Assembly: GCF_003947415.1 (NCBI RefSeq)
Contig: NZ_QHKL01000009.1
Coordinates: 392,753 to 456,752 of the forward strand
Length of the DNA: 64,000 bases
Reading direction: 5' to 3'
DNA from: Amycolatopsis sp. WAC 01376
GTDB taxonomy: Bacteria > Actinomycetota > Actinomycetes > Mycobacteriales > Pseudonocardiaceae
Part shown: positions 23,393 through 31,801 of the stretch, piece after piece
Numbering within the stretch: the stretch's first letter is position 1
Layout: every line of letters begins with the position of its first letter
Notes under the pieces: generated by a model
Told to the model about the DNA's origin: nothing
The model's input: the letters and a program-made list of their open reading frames with translations, nothing else
Databases searched by the model: none
Made by a program: the position numbers and the translations under genes

Positions 23393-24358
23393 TCAGGCGT
23401 CTTGTCGTGCCAAAACCGGCCCCAGCACGAACTCCGGGTCCACCTGCGCCGTGAGGTCTTCCCCGGCCCGCCCGCTGCCCCACGCCCGCGCGTTGCGGAG
23501 GTGGAACTCGACGCCCTGCCGCTGGTAGCGCGCCCAGTCGCGCTGTTCGCCGTCGACGGTCGCGAGCATCGAGTCCAGCGTCCGGAGGTTGTGCGGCTCG
23601 AGTTCGCCGATGGGGCGCGCGCGGCCGCGTTCGGCGGCGCGGACGTGCCGCGAGTTCTCCATCCAGCCCAGCAGGGCGTCGCCGACCTCTTCGCGCAGGA
23701 ACTCGATGTCCTCGTCCTCGGTGACCTTGTTGCCCACGACGACCAGCCGCACGCCGAAGTCGCGCGCGTAGTCGGCGTATTGCCGGTACACGCCGACGCT
23801 GCGAACGGTCGGTTCGCACACCAGGAAGGTCACGTCGAATCGCGTGAACAGGCCGGACGCGAACGCGTCGGCGCCGGCGGTCATGTCCATGACCACGTAT
23901 TCACCGGCGTCGTCGATCATGTGGTTCAGCAGCAGTTCCGCCGCGCCGACCTTCGAGTGGTAGCACGCGACGCCGAGGTCGTCCTCGTCGAACTGTCCGG
24001 TGACGCCGAGCCGCACCCCGCCGAACTCGCGGAAGCACGCCTGGAAGATCGGGTTGTCCTCGAACGGCCGGACCAGCCGTGACCCGCGCCCCGGCGGGGT
24101 CGTCTTGATCATCGAGGCCGCGTCGGCGATCCGCGGGTTGTCGCCGCGCAGGTAATCCTTGATCAGGCCCATGTTGTCGCCCAGCGTCGGCCACGCGATG
24201 GCCTCTTCCTCACTCGCGCCGAGCGCGACGGCGAGGTGCTGGTTGATGTCCGCGTCGATCGCCAGTACCGGTTTCCCGCCGCCGGCCAGGTACGCGGTGA
24301 ACAGCGACGCCAGCGTGGTCTTCCCGCTGCCGCCCTTCCCGACGAACGCGATCTTCAC
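23393..24358 (-). CDS. MinD/CooC-family P-loop ATPase
   Basis: About 321 residues from a GTG. The deviant Walker A motif FVGKGGSGKTTLASLF at the N-terminus, AIDADINQH (switch/A'), and VVMDMTAGADAFA (Walker B region) define the SIMIBI class close to CooC, the nickel-insertion ATPase of carbon monoxide dehydrogenase, and to nitrogenase iron protein. The frame is open upstream to 24436, but the GTG coincides with the conserved start of the family. No CO dehydrogenase or nickel gene is in view, so its client is unknown. Divergent from the RNase gene. Confidence 0.78.
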   Translation of the reverse strand: MKIAFVGKGGSGKTTLASLFTAYLAGGGKPVLAIDADINQHLAVALGASEEEAIAWPTLGDNMGLIKDYLRGDNPRIADAASMIKTTPPGRGSRLVRPFEDNPIFQACFREFGGVRLGVTGQFDEDDLGVACYHSKVGAAELLLNHMIDDAGEYVVMDMTAGADAFASGLFTRFDVTFLVCEPTVRSVGVYRQYADYARDFGVRLVVVGNKVTEDEDIEFLREEVGDALLGWMENSRHVRAAERGRARPIGELEPHNLRTLDSMLATVDGEQRDWARYQRQGVEFHLRNARAWGSGRAGEDLTAQVDPEFVLGPVLARQDA

Positions 24359-24468
24359 GCCACGGACCTTCCTGTCGTTTTGAAAAGGGTATCGGTTTTC
24401 ATTTCGGTCCGTAACGTACACCCGACCGGCCCGCACCCGAACGGGCGATCAATGGCGCCGGATCGGGA

Positions 24469-24474
24469 TAGGGT
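24469..24474 (+). promoter_or_regulatory. -10 hexamer TAGGGT of a probable leaderless transcript
   Basis: TAGGGT lies 6 bases before the GTG at 24481, the same spacing as at 12407 and 60661. This favours 24481 over the GTG at 24478 as the start. Confidence 0.5.
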
Positions 24475-24480
24475 TGTGTG

Positions 24481-25902
24481 GTGCCTCCACTCGTGATCAG
24501 GACACACGCGGCAGGAGGGGACTTCGGTCACCTTCGAGCCGAGTTCTCGCTGCCGGAGTCGTTCGGGCCCGATGTGCTCGCCGAGGCGGAGGCGGCGGTC
24601 GTCGACCCGCTCGAATCAGCGGGGGAACGCGAGGACGCCACCGGTCTGCCCTTCGTCACCATCGATCCGCCCGGTTCCAAGGACCTCGACCAGGCGGTGC
24701 TGATCGAGCGCGCCGAGGGCGGCGGGTTCCGCGTCCACTACGCGATCGCCGATCTGGCCGCCTTCATCCCGCCGGGTGGTGCGCTCGACAAGGAGGCGCG
24801 CCGCCGCGGGCAGACGCTCTACCTGCCCGACGGAAACGTCCCGCTGCACCCGCCGGTGCTGTCCGAGGGCGCGGCGAGCCTGCTGCCGGGGGAGACCCGG
24901 CCGGCGGTGCTGTGGACCATCGACGTCGACGCGGGCGGCGAGCCGACGGCGACCAACGTCCGCCGGGCGCTCGTCCGGTCCACCGAACAGTTCGATTACG
25001 AGACCGTCCAGGCCTCGATCGACGCGGGCGATCCGCATCCGTCGGTCGCCGCACTGCCGGAGCTGGGTCGCCTTCGCCGCGAGCTCGCGATCCGGCGCGG
25101 CGCGGTCGAACTGCAGTTGCCGGAGCAGGAGATCAGCGGCGATCCCGACGGCGGCTGGGCGCTGATCCAGCGGCCACGCAACGACGTCGACGCGTGGAAC
25201 GCCGAGATCTCGCTGCTCACCGGCATGGCCGCGGCCAAGATCATGATCGGCGCCGGGATCGGGGTCCTGCGCACGCTGCCCCAGCCCGACGCCGAAGCGA
25301 TCGAATGGCTGCGCCGGTCCGCGCAGGCGCTGAACATCGACTGGCCCGAGGGCAAGAGCGTGTCGGAGTTCCTGGCCGCGCTCGACCCCGGCCAGCCCGC
25401 CTCCATGGCACTTTTCGCCGACACCACAAGGCTTTTGCGCGGCGCCGGGTACACCGCGTTCGACGGCGAATTGCCCGCTTTGACCACGCACGCCGGGATC
25501 GGCGGCGCGTACGCCCATGTCACCGCGCCGATCCGGCGGCTGGTCGACCGGTTCGCCACCGAGATCTGCCTCGCCGTGAGCGCCGGCCGCGAAGTGCCCG
25601 CGTGGGTCCGCGCGGCGCTTTCGGAGGTGCCGGAACAGATGACCGCGTCCGACACACTGGCGGCGAAGGTCGAACGTGCCTGCATCGATCAGGTCGAGGC
25701 GTGGGTCATGGTCGAGCACATCGGCGAGGAGTTCGACGCGATCGTGCTGCGCGCCGACGAGACCAAGTCGGAGATCCTGATCGAGAATCCGCCGGTGATG
25801 GGCAAATGCGCGGGCGCGAAGCCGCCAGAAGGCGAGCGGATCAGGGTCCGGCTCACGGCGGTGGACGTCGACAAGCGGAAACTGTCCTTCGAGCGCGCAT
25901 GA
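24481..25902 (+). CDS. RNB-domain 3'-5' exoribonuclease (RNase II/R family)
   Basis: 473 residues, short for RNase R and without the usual N-terminal cold-shock domains; the frame begins almost at the RNB domain. The catalytic acidic motif is IDPPGSKDLDQAVLIE (about 60-75), followed by RVHYAIADLAAFIPPGGALD and GQTLYLPDGNVPLHPPVL, all typical of RNB. The C-terminal 60 residues resemble a degenerate S1-like barrel (VRLTAVDVDKRKLSF). Such actinobacterial proteins degrade single-stranded RNA. Its stop overlaps the next start as ATGA. Confidence 0.87.
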   Translation: MPPLVIRTHAAGGDFGHLRAEFSLPESFGPDVLAEAEAAVVDPLESAGEREDATGLPFVTIDPPGSKDLDQAVLIERAEGGGFRVHYAIADLAAFIPPGGALDKEARRRGQTLYLPDGNVPLHPPVLSEGAASLLPGETRPAVLWTIDVDAGGEPTATNVRRALVRSTEQFDYETVQASIDAGDPHPSVAALPELGRLRRELAIRRGAVELQLPEQEISGDPDGGWALIQRPRNDVDAWNAEISLLTGMAAAKIMIGAGIGVLRTLPQPDAEAIEWLRRSAQALNIDWPEGKSVSEFLAALDPGQPASMALFADTTRLLRGAGYTAFDGELPALTTHAGIGGAYAHVTAPIRRLVDRFATEICLAVSAGREVPAWVRAALSEVPEQMTASDTLAAKVERACIDQVEAWVMVEHIGEEFDAIVLRADETKSEILIENPPVMGKCAGAKPPEGERIRVRLTAVDVDKRKLSFERA

Positions 25903-26660
25903 TCGACGATCTCGGCGAAGTGGTCCCGCTGCGTGAACCGGCGTCGCGGGTGGTGTCGCTCGTGCCGTCGCTGACCGAGGCCGTCGAGGTGAGCGCGCCG
26001 GGAAGGCTCGCGGGCGCCACGGACTACTGCACCCATCCGGTCGATCTGGACGTCCCGAGGGTGGGTGGTTCGAAGTACCCGAACGTGGACAAGGTGCTCG
26101 AACTCGAGCCGGATCTGGTGCTGGCCAACTCCGAGGAGAACCGGCCGGAAGACGTGGAACGCTTACGTGCCAACGGGATTCCGGTCTGGGTGATGGAGGC
26201 GTCGGCGACCGTGCCCAGTGCGCTCGCCTCGATCCGGCGGATCCTCACGCAGGCCTACGACCTCGCCGAGCCGGATTGGCTGGTCGAGGCCGAAGAGATC
26301 TGGCGGGAGACCCTGCCGGAGCGGTTCCGGGCGGTCGTGCCGGTCTGGCGGAAGCCGTGGATCGTGCTCGGCAGGGACACCTTCGGCGGCGACGTCCTGC
26401 ATCGCGTCGGAATCGGCAACGTCTACGCGGACGACGAAGAGCGCTACCCGCGCCCCAAGCTCGACGAGCTCCAAGCGCGCTTCGCGGCCGGAGACGCGAA
26501 CCTGCTCGTACTGCCCGACGAGCCCTACGAGTTCACTGCGGACGACGGCCCCGAAGCGTTCCCCGGCGCGAAGCACGTCCTGGTCTCCGGGCGCTATCTG
26601 ACCTGGTACGGCCCTTCGCTCGTCGAAGCCCACTCCCACCTGACGCGTTTAGTCCTCTGA
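25899..26660 (+). CDS. Cytosolic helical-backbone metal-receptor-fold protein (BtuF/FhuD-like)
   Basis: 253 residues. SRVVSLVPSLTEAVEVSAPG and DKVLELEPDLVLANSEEN are landmarks of the cobalamin/siderophore-binding fold of ABC receptors, with a long linking helix (about 110-140). There is no signal peptide or lipobox and no transporter gene nearby, so it acts in the cytoplasm, possibly as a metal or cofactor binder. Translationally coupled to the RNase (ATGA). The last five codons and stop (TRLVL, TGA) lie inside palindrome S copy 2. Confidence 0.8.
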   Translation: MIDDLGEVVPLREPASRVVSLVPSLTEAVEVSAPGRLAGATDYCTHPVDLDVPRVGGSKYPNVDKVLELEPDLVLANSEENRPEDVERLRANGIPVWVMEASATVPSALASIRRILTQAYDLAEPDWLVEAEEIWRETLPERFRAVVPVWRKPWIVLGRDTFGGDVLHRVGIGNVYADDEERYPRPKLDELQARFAAGDANLLVLPDEPYEFTADDGPEAFPGAKHVLVSGRYLTWYGPSLVEAHSHLTRLVL

Positions 26661-26708
26661 ATGCGGTAGTTCGCGACGCGAACCAGCGCATCCAGAGGAC
26701 TAAACGCG
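26644..26708. repeat. Palindromic element (family S, copy 2), likely bidirectional terminator
   Basis: CGCGTTTAGTCCTCTGAATG begins the left arm (26644-26675); the right arm ends GGACTAAACGCG at 26708, with a few mismatches and a 3-base turn. It lies between convergent genes and overlaps the 3' end of the receptor-fold gene. Strong similarity to 433-495. Confidence 0.85.
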
Positions 26709-26713
26709 GGTGG

Positions 26714-28144
26714 TCAGAGGGTCAGGCCGGTCAGGACGGTGACGCGTTCCTCGGTGAAGTCCGCCATCGCCGACGCGGGGCCCTCGCGGCCGACGCCGGA
26801 GTCCTTCACGCCGCCGTAGGGCATCTGGTCGGCGCGGAAGCTCGGCACGTCGCCGACGAGCACACCGCCGACACGCAGCTTCGCGGACACGTCGAACGCC
26901 GTCGGCAGGTCGCGCGTGAACACGCCCGCCTGAAGGCCGAAGCGCGAGTCGTTGATCCGGCGCACCCCGTCCTCCACCGACTCGACCCGCGTGATCGACA
27001 CGACCGGCCCGAAGACCTCGTCGGCCATCACCGACGCGTCCTCCGGCACGTTCGCGAGCACCGTCGGCTCGACGGTCGCGCCGTCGCGCTTCCCGCCGGT
27101 CAGCAGTTCCCCGCCGGCGTCGACGGCCGCGGCGATCCACGACTCCACCCGGGAAGCGGCCGCGGTGTTGATCAGCGGCCCGACGTCCACGCCGTCCGTC
27201 CGCGGGTTGCCGGTCCCGAGCGCGCGCACCTGCTCCAGCACCTTTGCCCGGAGCTCGTCGTAGACGTCGGCGTGCGCGTACACGCGCTGCACCGAGATGC
27301 ACGACTGGCCCGCCTGGTACATCGCGAACGTCGCGATCCGCTGCGCCGCGAAGTCCAGATCCGTCCAATCAGGACAGACGAGCACCGCCGCGTTGCCGCC
27401 GAGTTCGAGCGCGACGTGCTTGCGCGGCACGCTGTCGCGGATGCCCCAGCCCACCGGCACGGAACCGGTGAACGACACGACCGGCAGTCGCGGATCGGCC
27501 ACCAGGCGAGCCGATTCCTCGTTGCTGACAGGGAGAATCGACCAGCTTCCGGCGGGCAGATCGGTCTCGGCGAGGATCTCGCCGAGCAGCAACGCGGTCA
27601 GCGGTGTCGCGGGCGCGGGCTTGAGCACGATCGGCGCGCCGACCGCGATCGCCGGAGCGACCTTGTGCGCCACCAGGTTCAGCGGGAAGTTGAACGGCGT
27701 GATGCCCAGCACCGGCCCCTTCGGCACGCGGCGGACCAGCGCGAGCCGTCCGGTGCCGCCCGGGTCGGTGTCGAGCCGCTGCAGGTCACCGGAGAACCGG
27801 CGGGCCTCCTCGGCGGCCCAGCGGAACGTCGACGCCGCACGCCCGACCTCGCCGCGCGCCCACTTCAGCGGCTTGCCCGACTCGGCGGTGATCAGCTGCG
27901 CGAGCTCTTCGGACCGCTCACCCAAAACTCGGGACACGTGGTCCAACGCGCCCGCCCGGACATGCGCGGGCAGCGTCGCGAATTCGTCGGAGACGTCGTG
28001 CGCCGCCTGCACGGCGGTCTCGATGTCCGAAGTGGACGGAACGTGATGCGACCCGGCCTCGCTCCCGTCGAAGGAGTGACGGACGACGACGGTCTCGCCG
28101 TTGGTGACCGGCTTTCCGGCTACCCAGAACGGGAATGTAGTCAC
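26714..28144 (-). CDS. NAD(P)-dependent aldehyde dehydrogenase, probable succinate-semialdehyde step
   Basis: 476 residues from a GTG that overlaps the gabT stop as GTGA. Aldehyde dehydrogenase motifs: FNFPLNLVAHKVAPAIAVGA, SFTGSVPVGW, the catalytic Glu in LELGGNAAVLV (about residue 245) and the nucleophile Cys in YQAGQSCISVQRV. The sequence type is the broad-specificity ALDH group rather than classical GabD, but coupling to the transaminase that makes succinate semialdehyde suggests that substrate (inference). Its 3' end is separated from the convergent receptor-fold gene by palindrome S copy 2. Confidence 0.82.
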   Translation of the reverse strand: MTTFPFWVAGKPVTNGETVVVRHSFDGSEAGSHHVPSTSDIETAVQAAHDVSDEFATLPAHVRAGALDHVSRVLGERSEELAQLITAESGKPLKWARGEVGRAASTFRWAAEEARRFSGDLQRLDTDPGGTGRLALVRRVPKGPVLGITPFNFPLNLVAHKVAPAIAVGAPIVLKPAPATPLTALLLGEILAETDLPAGSWSILPVSNEESARLVADPRLPVVSFTGSVPVGWGIRDSVPRKHVALELGGNAAVLVCPDWTDLDFAAQRIATFAMYQAGQSCISVQRVYAHADVYDELRAKVLEQVRALGTGNPRTDGVDVGPLINTAAASRVESWIAAAVDAGGELLTGGKRDGATVEPTVLANVPEDASVMADEVFGPVVSITRVESVEDGVRRINDSRFGLQAGVFTRDLPTAFDVSAKLRVGGVLVGDVPSFRADQMPYGGVKDSGVGREGPASAMADFTEERVTVLTGLTL

Positions 28145-29472
28145 TTCGAAGCCTCCGTGCGGACAGCGTGCTCGAGGACGGACAGTCCCTCGTCGAGCAG
28201 TTCGGTGGACAGGGACAGCGGCGGCAGCAGGCGGACGACGTTGCCGTAGGTGCCGCAGGTGAGGACGACGACGCCTGCCTGGTGGCAGGCCTGCGCGATC
28301 CGCTTGGTCAGGTCGGCGTCGGGTTCGGTGGTGCCCGGCTTCACGAACTCGGCGGCCAGCATCGCGCCGCGGCCGCGGACGTCGCCGATCACGCCGGTCT
28401 CCTCGGCCAGCGCGCGCAGCCGCGGCAGCACCGTGTCCTCGATGCGCTTCGCCGAAGCCGCGAGGTTCTCCTGGCGCATGACCTCGATCGAGCCGAGCGC
28501 CGCGGCGCACGCGATCGGGTTGCCGCCGTAGGTGCCGCCGAGCCCGCCCGGCGGGACGGCGTCGAGCAGTTCCGCGCGACCGGTGACGGCGGCGAGCGGC
28601 AGCCCGCCCGCGATGCCCTTGGCGGTGGCGATCAGATCGGGCACGACGTCCTCATGCGTGGACGCGAACCACTCGCCGGTGCGGCAGAAGCCGGTCTGCA
28701 CCTCGTCGGCGACGAACACGACGCCGTTTTCGGTGCACCAGCGCGAAAGCGCGGGCAGGAACCCGGGGGCGGGCTCGATGAAGCCACCTTCACCCTGCAC
28801 CGGCTCCAGCACGACGGCCGCGACCTGGTCGCCGCCGATCTGCTTCTCGATGCGGTCGATGGCGATGCGCGCCGCTTCGGGACCGGACAGCCCGTCGCGG
28901 TACGGGTACGAGCCGGGTACGCGGTAGACCTCGGGCGCGAACGGGCCGAAACCGTGCTTGTAGGGGATGGACTTCGCGGTCAGCGCCATCGTGAGGTTGG
29001 TGCGGCCGTGGTAGGCGTGGTCGAACACGACGACGGCCTGGCGCCCGGTCGCGGCGCGGGCGATCTTCACCGCGTTCTCGACGGCCTCGGCGCCGGAGTT
29101 GAACAGCACCGAACGCTTCTCGTGGGTGCCCGGCGTCAGCTTGTCGAGCGCCTCGCACACCTCGACGTAACCCTCGTACGGCGTGACCATGAAACACGTG
29201 TGCGTGAACCGGCCGACCTGCTCGCGGACGCGGTCCACGACGGCGGGGGCGGCGTGGCCGACGTTGGTCACCGCGATGCCGGAGCCGAAGTCGATCAGGA
29301 CGTTGCCGTCGGCGTCGGTGAGCAGGCCGCCCTCGGCGGAGGTGACGTAGACGGGCAGCACCGAACTCACGCCCGCGGCGACGACGGCGGCACGTCGCTC
29401 CTGCAGGGCGCGCGAGGCGGGGCCGGGGATCTCGGTGCGCAGCCTGCGCTGCGTTTCGGTGGTGACGGTCAC
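28141..29472 (-). CDS. gabT: 4-aminobutyrate aminotransferase
   Basis: 443 residues, class III PLP aminotransferase. Landmarks are FNSGAEAVENAVKIAR, VVVFDHAYHGRTNLTMALT, VLEPVQGEGGF, FVADEVQTGFCRTG and the PLP lysine in IATAKGIAGGLPLAAV. Length and motifs match actinobacterial GabT, which converts GABA plus 2-oxoglutarate to succinate semialdehyde plus glutamate. GTG at 29472 is chosen; upstream frame is non-coding in character. It is divergent from a PucR regulator and coupled by GTGA to the aldehyde dehydrogenase. Confidence 0.9.
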   Translation of the reverse strand: MTVTTETQRRLRTEIPGPASRALQERRAAVVAAGVSSVLPVYVTSAEGGLLTDADGNVLIDFGSGIAVTNVGHAAPAVVDRVREQVGRFTHTCFMVTPYEGYVEVCEALDKLTPGTHEKRSVLFNSGAEAVENAVKIARAATGRQAVVVFDHAYHGRTNLTMALTAKSIPYKHGFGPFAPEVYRVPGSYPYRDGLSGPEAARIAIDRIEKQIGGDQVAAVVLEPVQGEGGFIEPAPGFLPALSRWCTENGVVFVADEVQTGFCRTGEWFASTHEDVVPDLIATAKGIAGGLPLAAVTGRAELLDAVPPGGLGGTYGGNPIACAAALGSIEVMRQENLAASAKRIEDTVLPRLRALAEETGVIGDVRGRGAMLAAEFVKPGTTEPDADLTKRIAQACHQAGVVVLTCGTYGNVVRLLPPLSLSTELLDEGLSVLEHAVRTEASK

Positions 29473-29542
29473 GGCCAGACTCCTGCGGACGCGAGGGACG
29501 GGGTCGCCCTCCAGGATGGGAGCCCGCGCGGCCCGCGTCAGC

Positions 29543-29563
29543 TCGACATCTTGTCTATATCGA
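29543..29563. promoter_or_regulatory. Candidate operator between gabT and pucR-like gene
   Basis: TCGACAT (29543-29549) and ATATCGA (29557-29563) form a 7-7 inverted repeat with one mismatch and a 7-base centre, in the 109-bp divergent gap just upstream of the regulator start. A plausible binding site for the PucR protein. Confidence 0.4.
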
Positions 29564-29581
29564 GGCGTAGAGTTGGACAAC

Positions 29582-31051
29582 ATGGCACTGACCCTCGCCG
29601 CACTGGTGGCCGAACGTTCGCTCGGCCTGCGTGTGCGTGCGGCGGAGGCCGGGCTCGACCGGCCGATCGGCTGGGTCCACCCCACCGAACTGACCGATCC
29701 GCAGGCCTTCCTCGAAGGCGGCGAACTGCTGCTGACCACCGGCCTCGCGCTCGATGAGACCACGTCGCCCGGCTACGTCCGGCGGCTCGTCGACGCCGGC
29801 GTGGCGGGGCTCGGTTTCGGCGTCGGCCTCAGCCACGAAAGCATCCCTCAGTCCCTTGTGGACAGCGCCGAAGAGGTCGGGCTCCCGGTGCTCGAAGTGC
29901 CGAGGAAGACGCCGTTCATCGCGATCACGCGCGCGGTCTCCCGCGCGGTCGCCGCCGACGAGTACGCCTCGTTCGTGCGCACCGGCAAGGGGCAGCAGGA
30001 GCTGACCAGGACGGCCGTCGGCAAGGGTGGTCCCGGCGGGGTGGTGCGCAAACTGGCGAAACTGGTCGACGGCTGGGTGCTCCTGCTCGACTCTTCGGGC
30101 GCGGTCACCGAAGCTTCGCCTTCCGCGCGACCCTTCGCTGACGAACTCCAGGACGACTTCGCGCGGCTGCGTGCGGGCACGCTGGTGACGGTGGCGGGGG
30201 AGTACGAGGTCGTGCTGCAGACGCTCGACACCCGTGCCCGGGGCGTGCTCGCCGTCGGCACCCACGAGTCGCTCGATGCCGCGGGGCAGCACATCGTCAA
30301 CACCGCGGTCTCCTTGCTTTCCCTTGCCCTGGAACAGAATCGCGAGCACGTCGGTGCCTTGCGACGGCTGAGGTCGGGGACGATCGACCTGCTCGCCGCC
30401 GGGCACACCGAGCTCGCCACGCGCACGATGAAGTCACTCTGGGGCGGTGTCCCGGAAGCGCCGTGGTCCGTGCTGGCCGTCGCCGGTCCCGCAGGGGCGC
30501 GCCGGTCGCTCGCCGACACGCTCGACGCCGAAGTGTCCGGGGAGTCGGTGTTCTTCGGCGAGTCCGGGGCGTTCGTGGTCGCGCTCGGCGACGCGGAAAC
30601 CGTCACCCGGCTGGTGTCCCGGACCGGCGGACTGCACGCCGGACTGTCCGAACCGGTGTCCATAGTGGACTTCCCGGCCGGGCTCCGGCAGGCGAAGCAG
30701 GCGGCGGAAGCGGCGAAGGCCGAGCGCTCCCCGCTGGTCCGGTTCGCCGATCATGCCGGGCGCGGTTTCCTGGAGATGGTGGATTCCCAAGCGGCACAAG
30801 CCTTCGCGGACAGCCTGCTGGCGCCGCTGCGGCAGCATGACGAAACCGGCCGGGGCGAACTGGTCGCCTCACTGACCTGCTGGCTGGAACACCACGGTCA
30901 CTGGGATCTGGCGTCCGCGCGGCTCGGCGTGCACCGGCACACCTTGCGCAACCGCATGCGCAAGGTCGCCGAACTGACCGGCCGCGATCTCGATTCCCCT
31001 GGTGTGCGCGCCGAATTCTGGCTCGCGCTGCAGGTCAGCGCTCGGACCTGA
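29582..31051 (+). CDS. PucR-family transcriptional regulator
   Basis: 489 residues. The N-terminal purine-catabolism-like domain (about 1-120; PIGWVHPTELTDPQAFLEGG and ELLLTTGLALD) is followed by a GGDEF-like/GAF middle. The C-terminal PucR helix-turn-helix (about 430-485) contains HGHWDLASARLGVHRHTLRN. Regulators of this type control purine, GABA and polyamine use. Being divergent from gabT, it most likely controls gabT and the aldehyde dehydrogenase. ATG at 29582 is at the usual family start. The 3' end overlaps the convergent Cache gene by 17 bases. Confidence 0.88.
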   Translation: MALTLAALVAERSLGLRVRAAEAGLDRPIGWVHPTELTDPQAFLEGGELLLTTGLALDETTSPGYVRRLVDAGVAGLGFGVGLSHESIPQSLVDSAEEVGLPVLEVPRKTPFIAITRAVSRAVAADEYASFVRTGKGQQELTRTAVGKGGPGGVVRKLAKLVDGWVLLLDSSGAVTEASPSARPFADELQDDFARLRAGTLVTVAGEYEVVLQTLDTRARGVLAVGTHESLDAAGQHIVNTAVSLLSLALEQNREHVGALRRLRSGTIDLLAAGHTELATRTMKSLWGGVPEAPWSVLAVAGPAGARRSLADTLDAEVSGESVFFGESGAFVVALGDAETVTRLVSRTGGLHAGLSEPVSIVDFPAGLRQAKQAAEAAKAERSPLVRFADHAGRGFLEMVDSQAAQAFADSLLAPLRQHDETGRGELVASLTCWLEHHGHWDLASARLGVHRHTLRNRMRKVAELTGRDLDSPGVRAEFWLALQVSART

Positions 31052-31769
31052 CCAGGGCGATCGGCGAATCCCCGCAGCGCCGCAGCCGCGTTCCGTTCTC
31101 CGTCGTGGCCGGCTCCGCGCCGGCGGACCACCAGGCCGGGACGTCGACGTCGCGCACCAGGGAACCGGTCGCCTGCCGCGCGTTGTTCGACACGATCACC
31201 CGGCCTTGGGCGTTGACCAGTGCCGCGCGGCCGCCGAGCGCGCGCAGTTTCGGTTGCAGCAGGCGCTCGACCTCGCGCACGTAGATGTCCGCGCCGACGA
31301 CCCCCGCGAACTCTCCGCCGCGCTGGACGGGAACCGTGAAGGTCAGCGTGTATTCGTCGGTGCAGAGGTAATCGACGTACGGGCCGTTGATGTGGCGGCG
31401 GCCGGTGTCACGCGGGACGGTGAACCACGACTGCCGGGTGTAGTCGAGGAAGTGTTCGCTGTCCGGATCGAGGCTGATGACCAGTTGCGCCGGCTCGGCG
31501 TCGCCGGTCTCGGTCCACCATTCGAAGGCGAATTCCTGATCGGTCAGCGCGTTCGGCGCGCTGATGAACCCGGCACCGACGACGAGGCCGCCGAGGACGT
31601 CGAAGACCTGCGGCCGGAGGCGGGTCAGGTCTTCGGCGGTGGCATCGGCGGATCCGGCCAGGAGCCCTTCGGCGCCGGCCAGTACCGGCTTCAGTCGGCC
31701 GAAGACGTCCTCGACCAGGGTGGATACCTGTTCCACGACCTCGGAACCGGCGGACGGTGTGTCGTTCAC
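31035..31769 (-). CDS. Solo cytosolic Cache-domain protein
   Basis: 244 residues from GTG 31769, with GAGGTGA 5 bases upstream (GTG 31778 is possible but lacks it). After an N-terminal helical part, residues about 85-210 show a small-ligand-binding Cache domain: QSWFTVPRDTGRRHINGPYV, then EYTLTFTVPVQRGGEFAGVV and GADIYV. No signal peptide, membrane segment, kinase or chemotaxis domain is attached. It follows the FadR-type gene by 32 bases on the same strand, so it may bind the effector amine and modulate the regulator (inference). Family members usually sense amino acids or polyamines. Confidence 0.75.
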   Translation of the reverse strand: MNDTPSAGSEVVEQVSTLVEDVFGRLKPVLAGAEGLLAGSADATAEDLTRLRPQVFDVLGGLVVGAGFISAPNALTDQEFAFEWWTETGDAEPAQLVISLDPDSEHFLDYTRQSWFTVPRDTGRRHINGPYVDYLCTDEYTLTFTVPVQRGGEFAGVVGADIYVREVERLLQPKLRALGGRAALVNAQGRVIVSNNARQATGSLVRDVDVPAWWSAGAEPATTENGTRLRRCGDSPIALVRSER

Positions 31770-31801
31770 GATGCTCACCTCGGATGCGCGGATGCCGCAG
31801 C

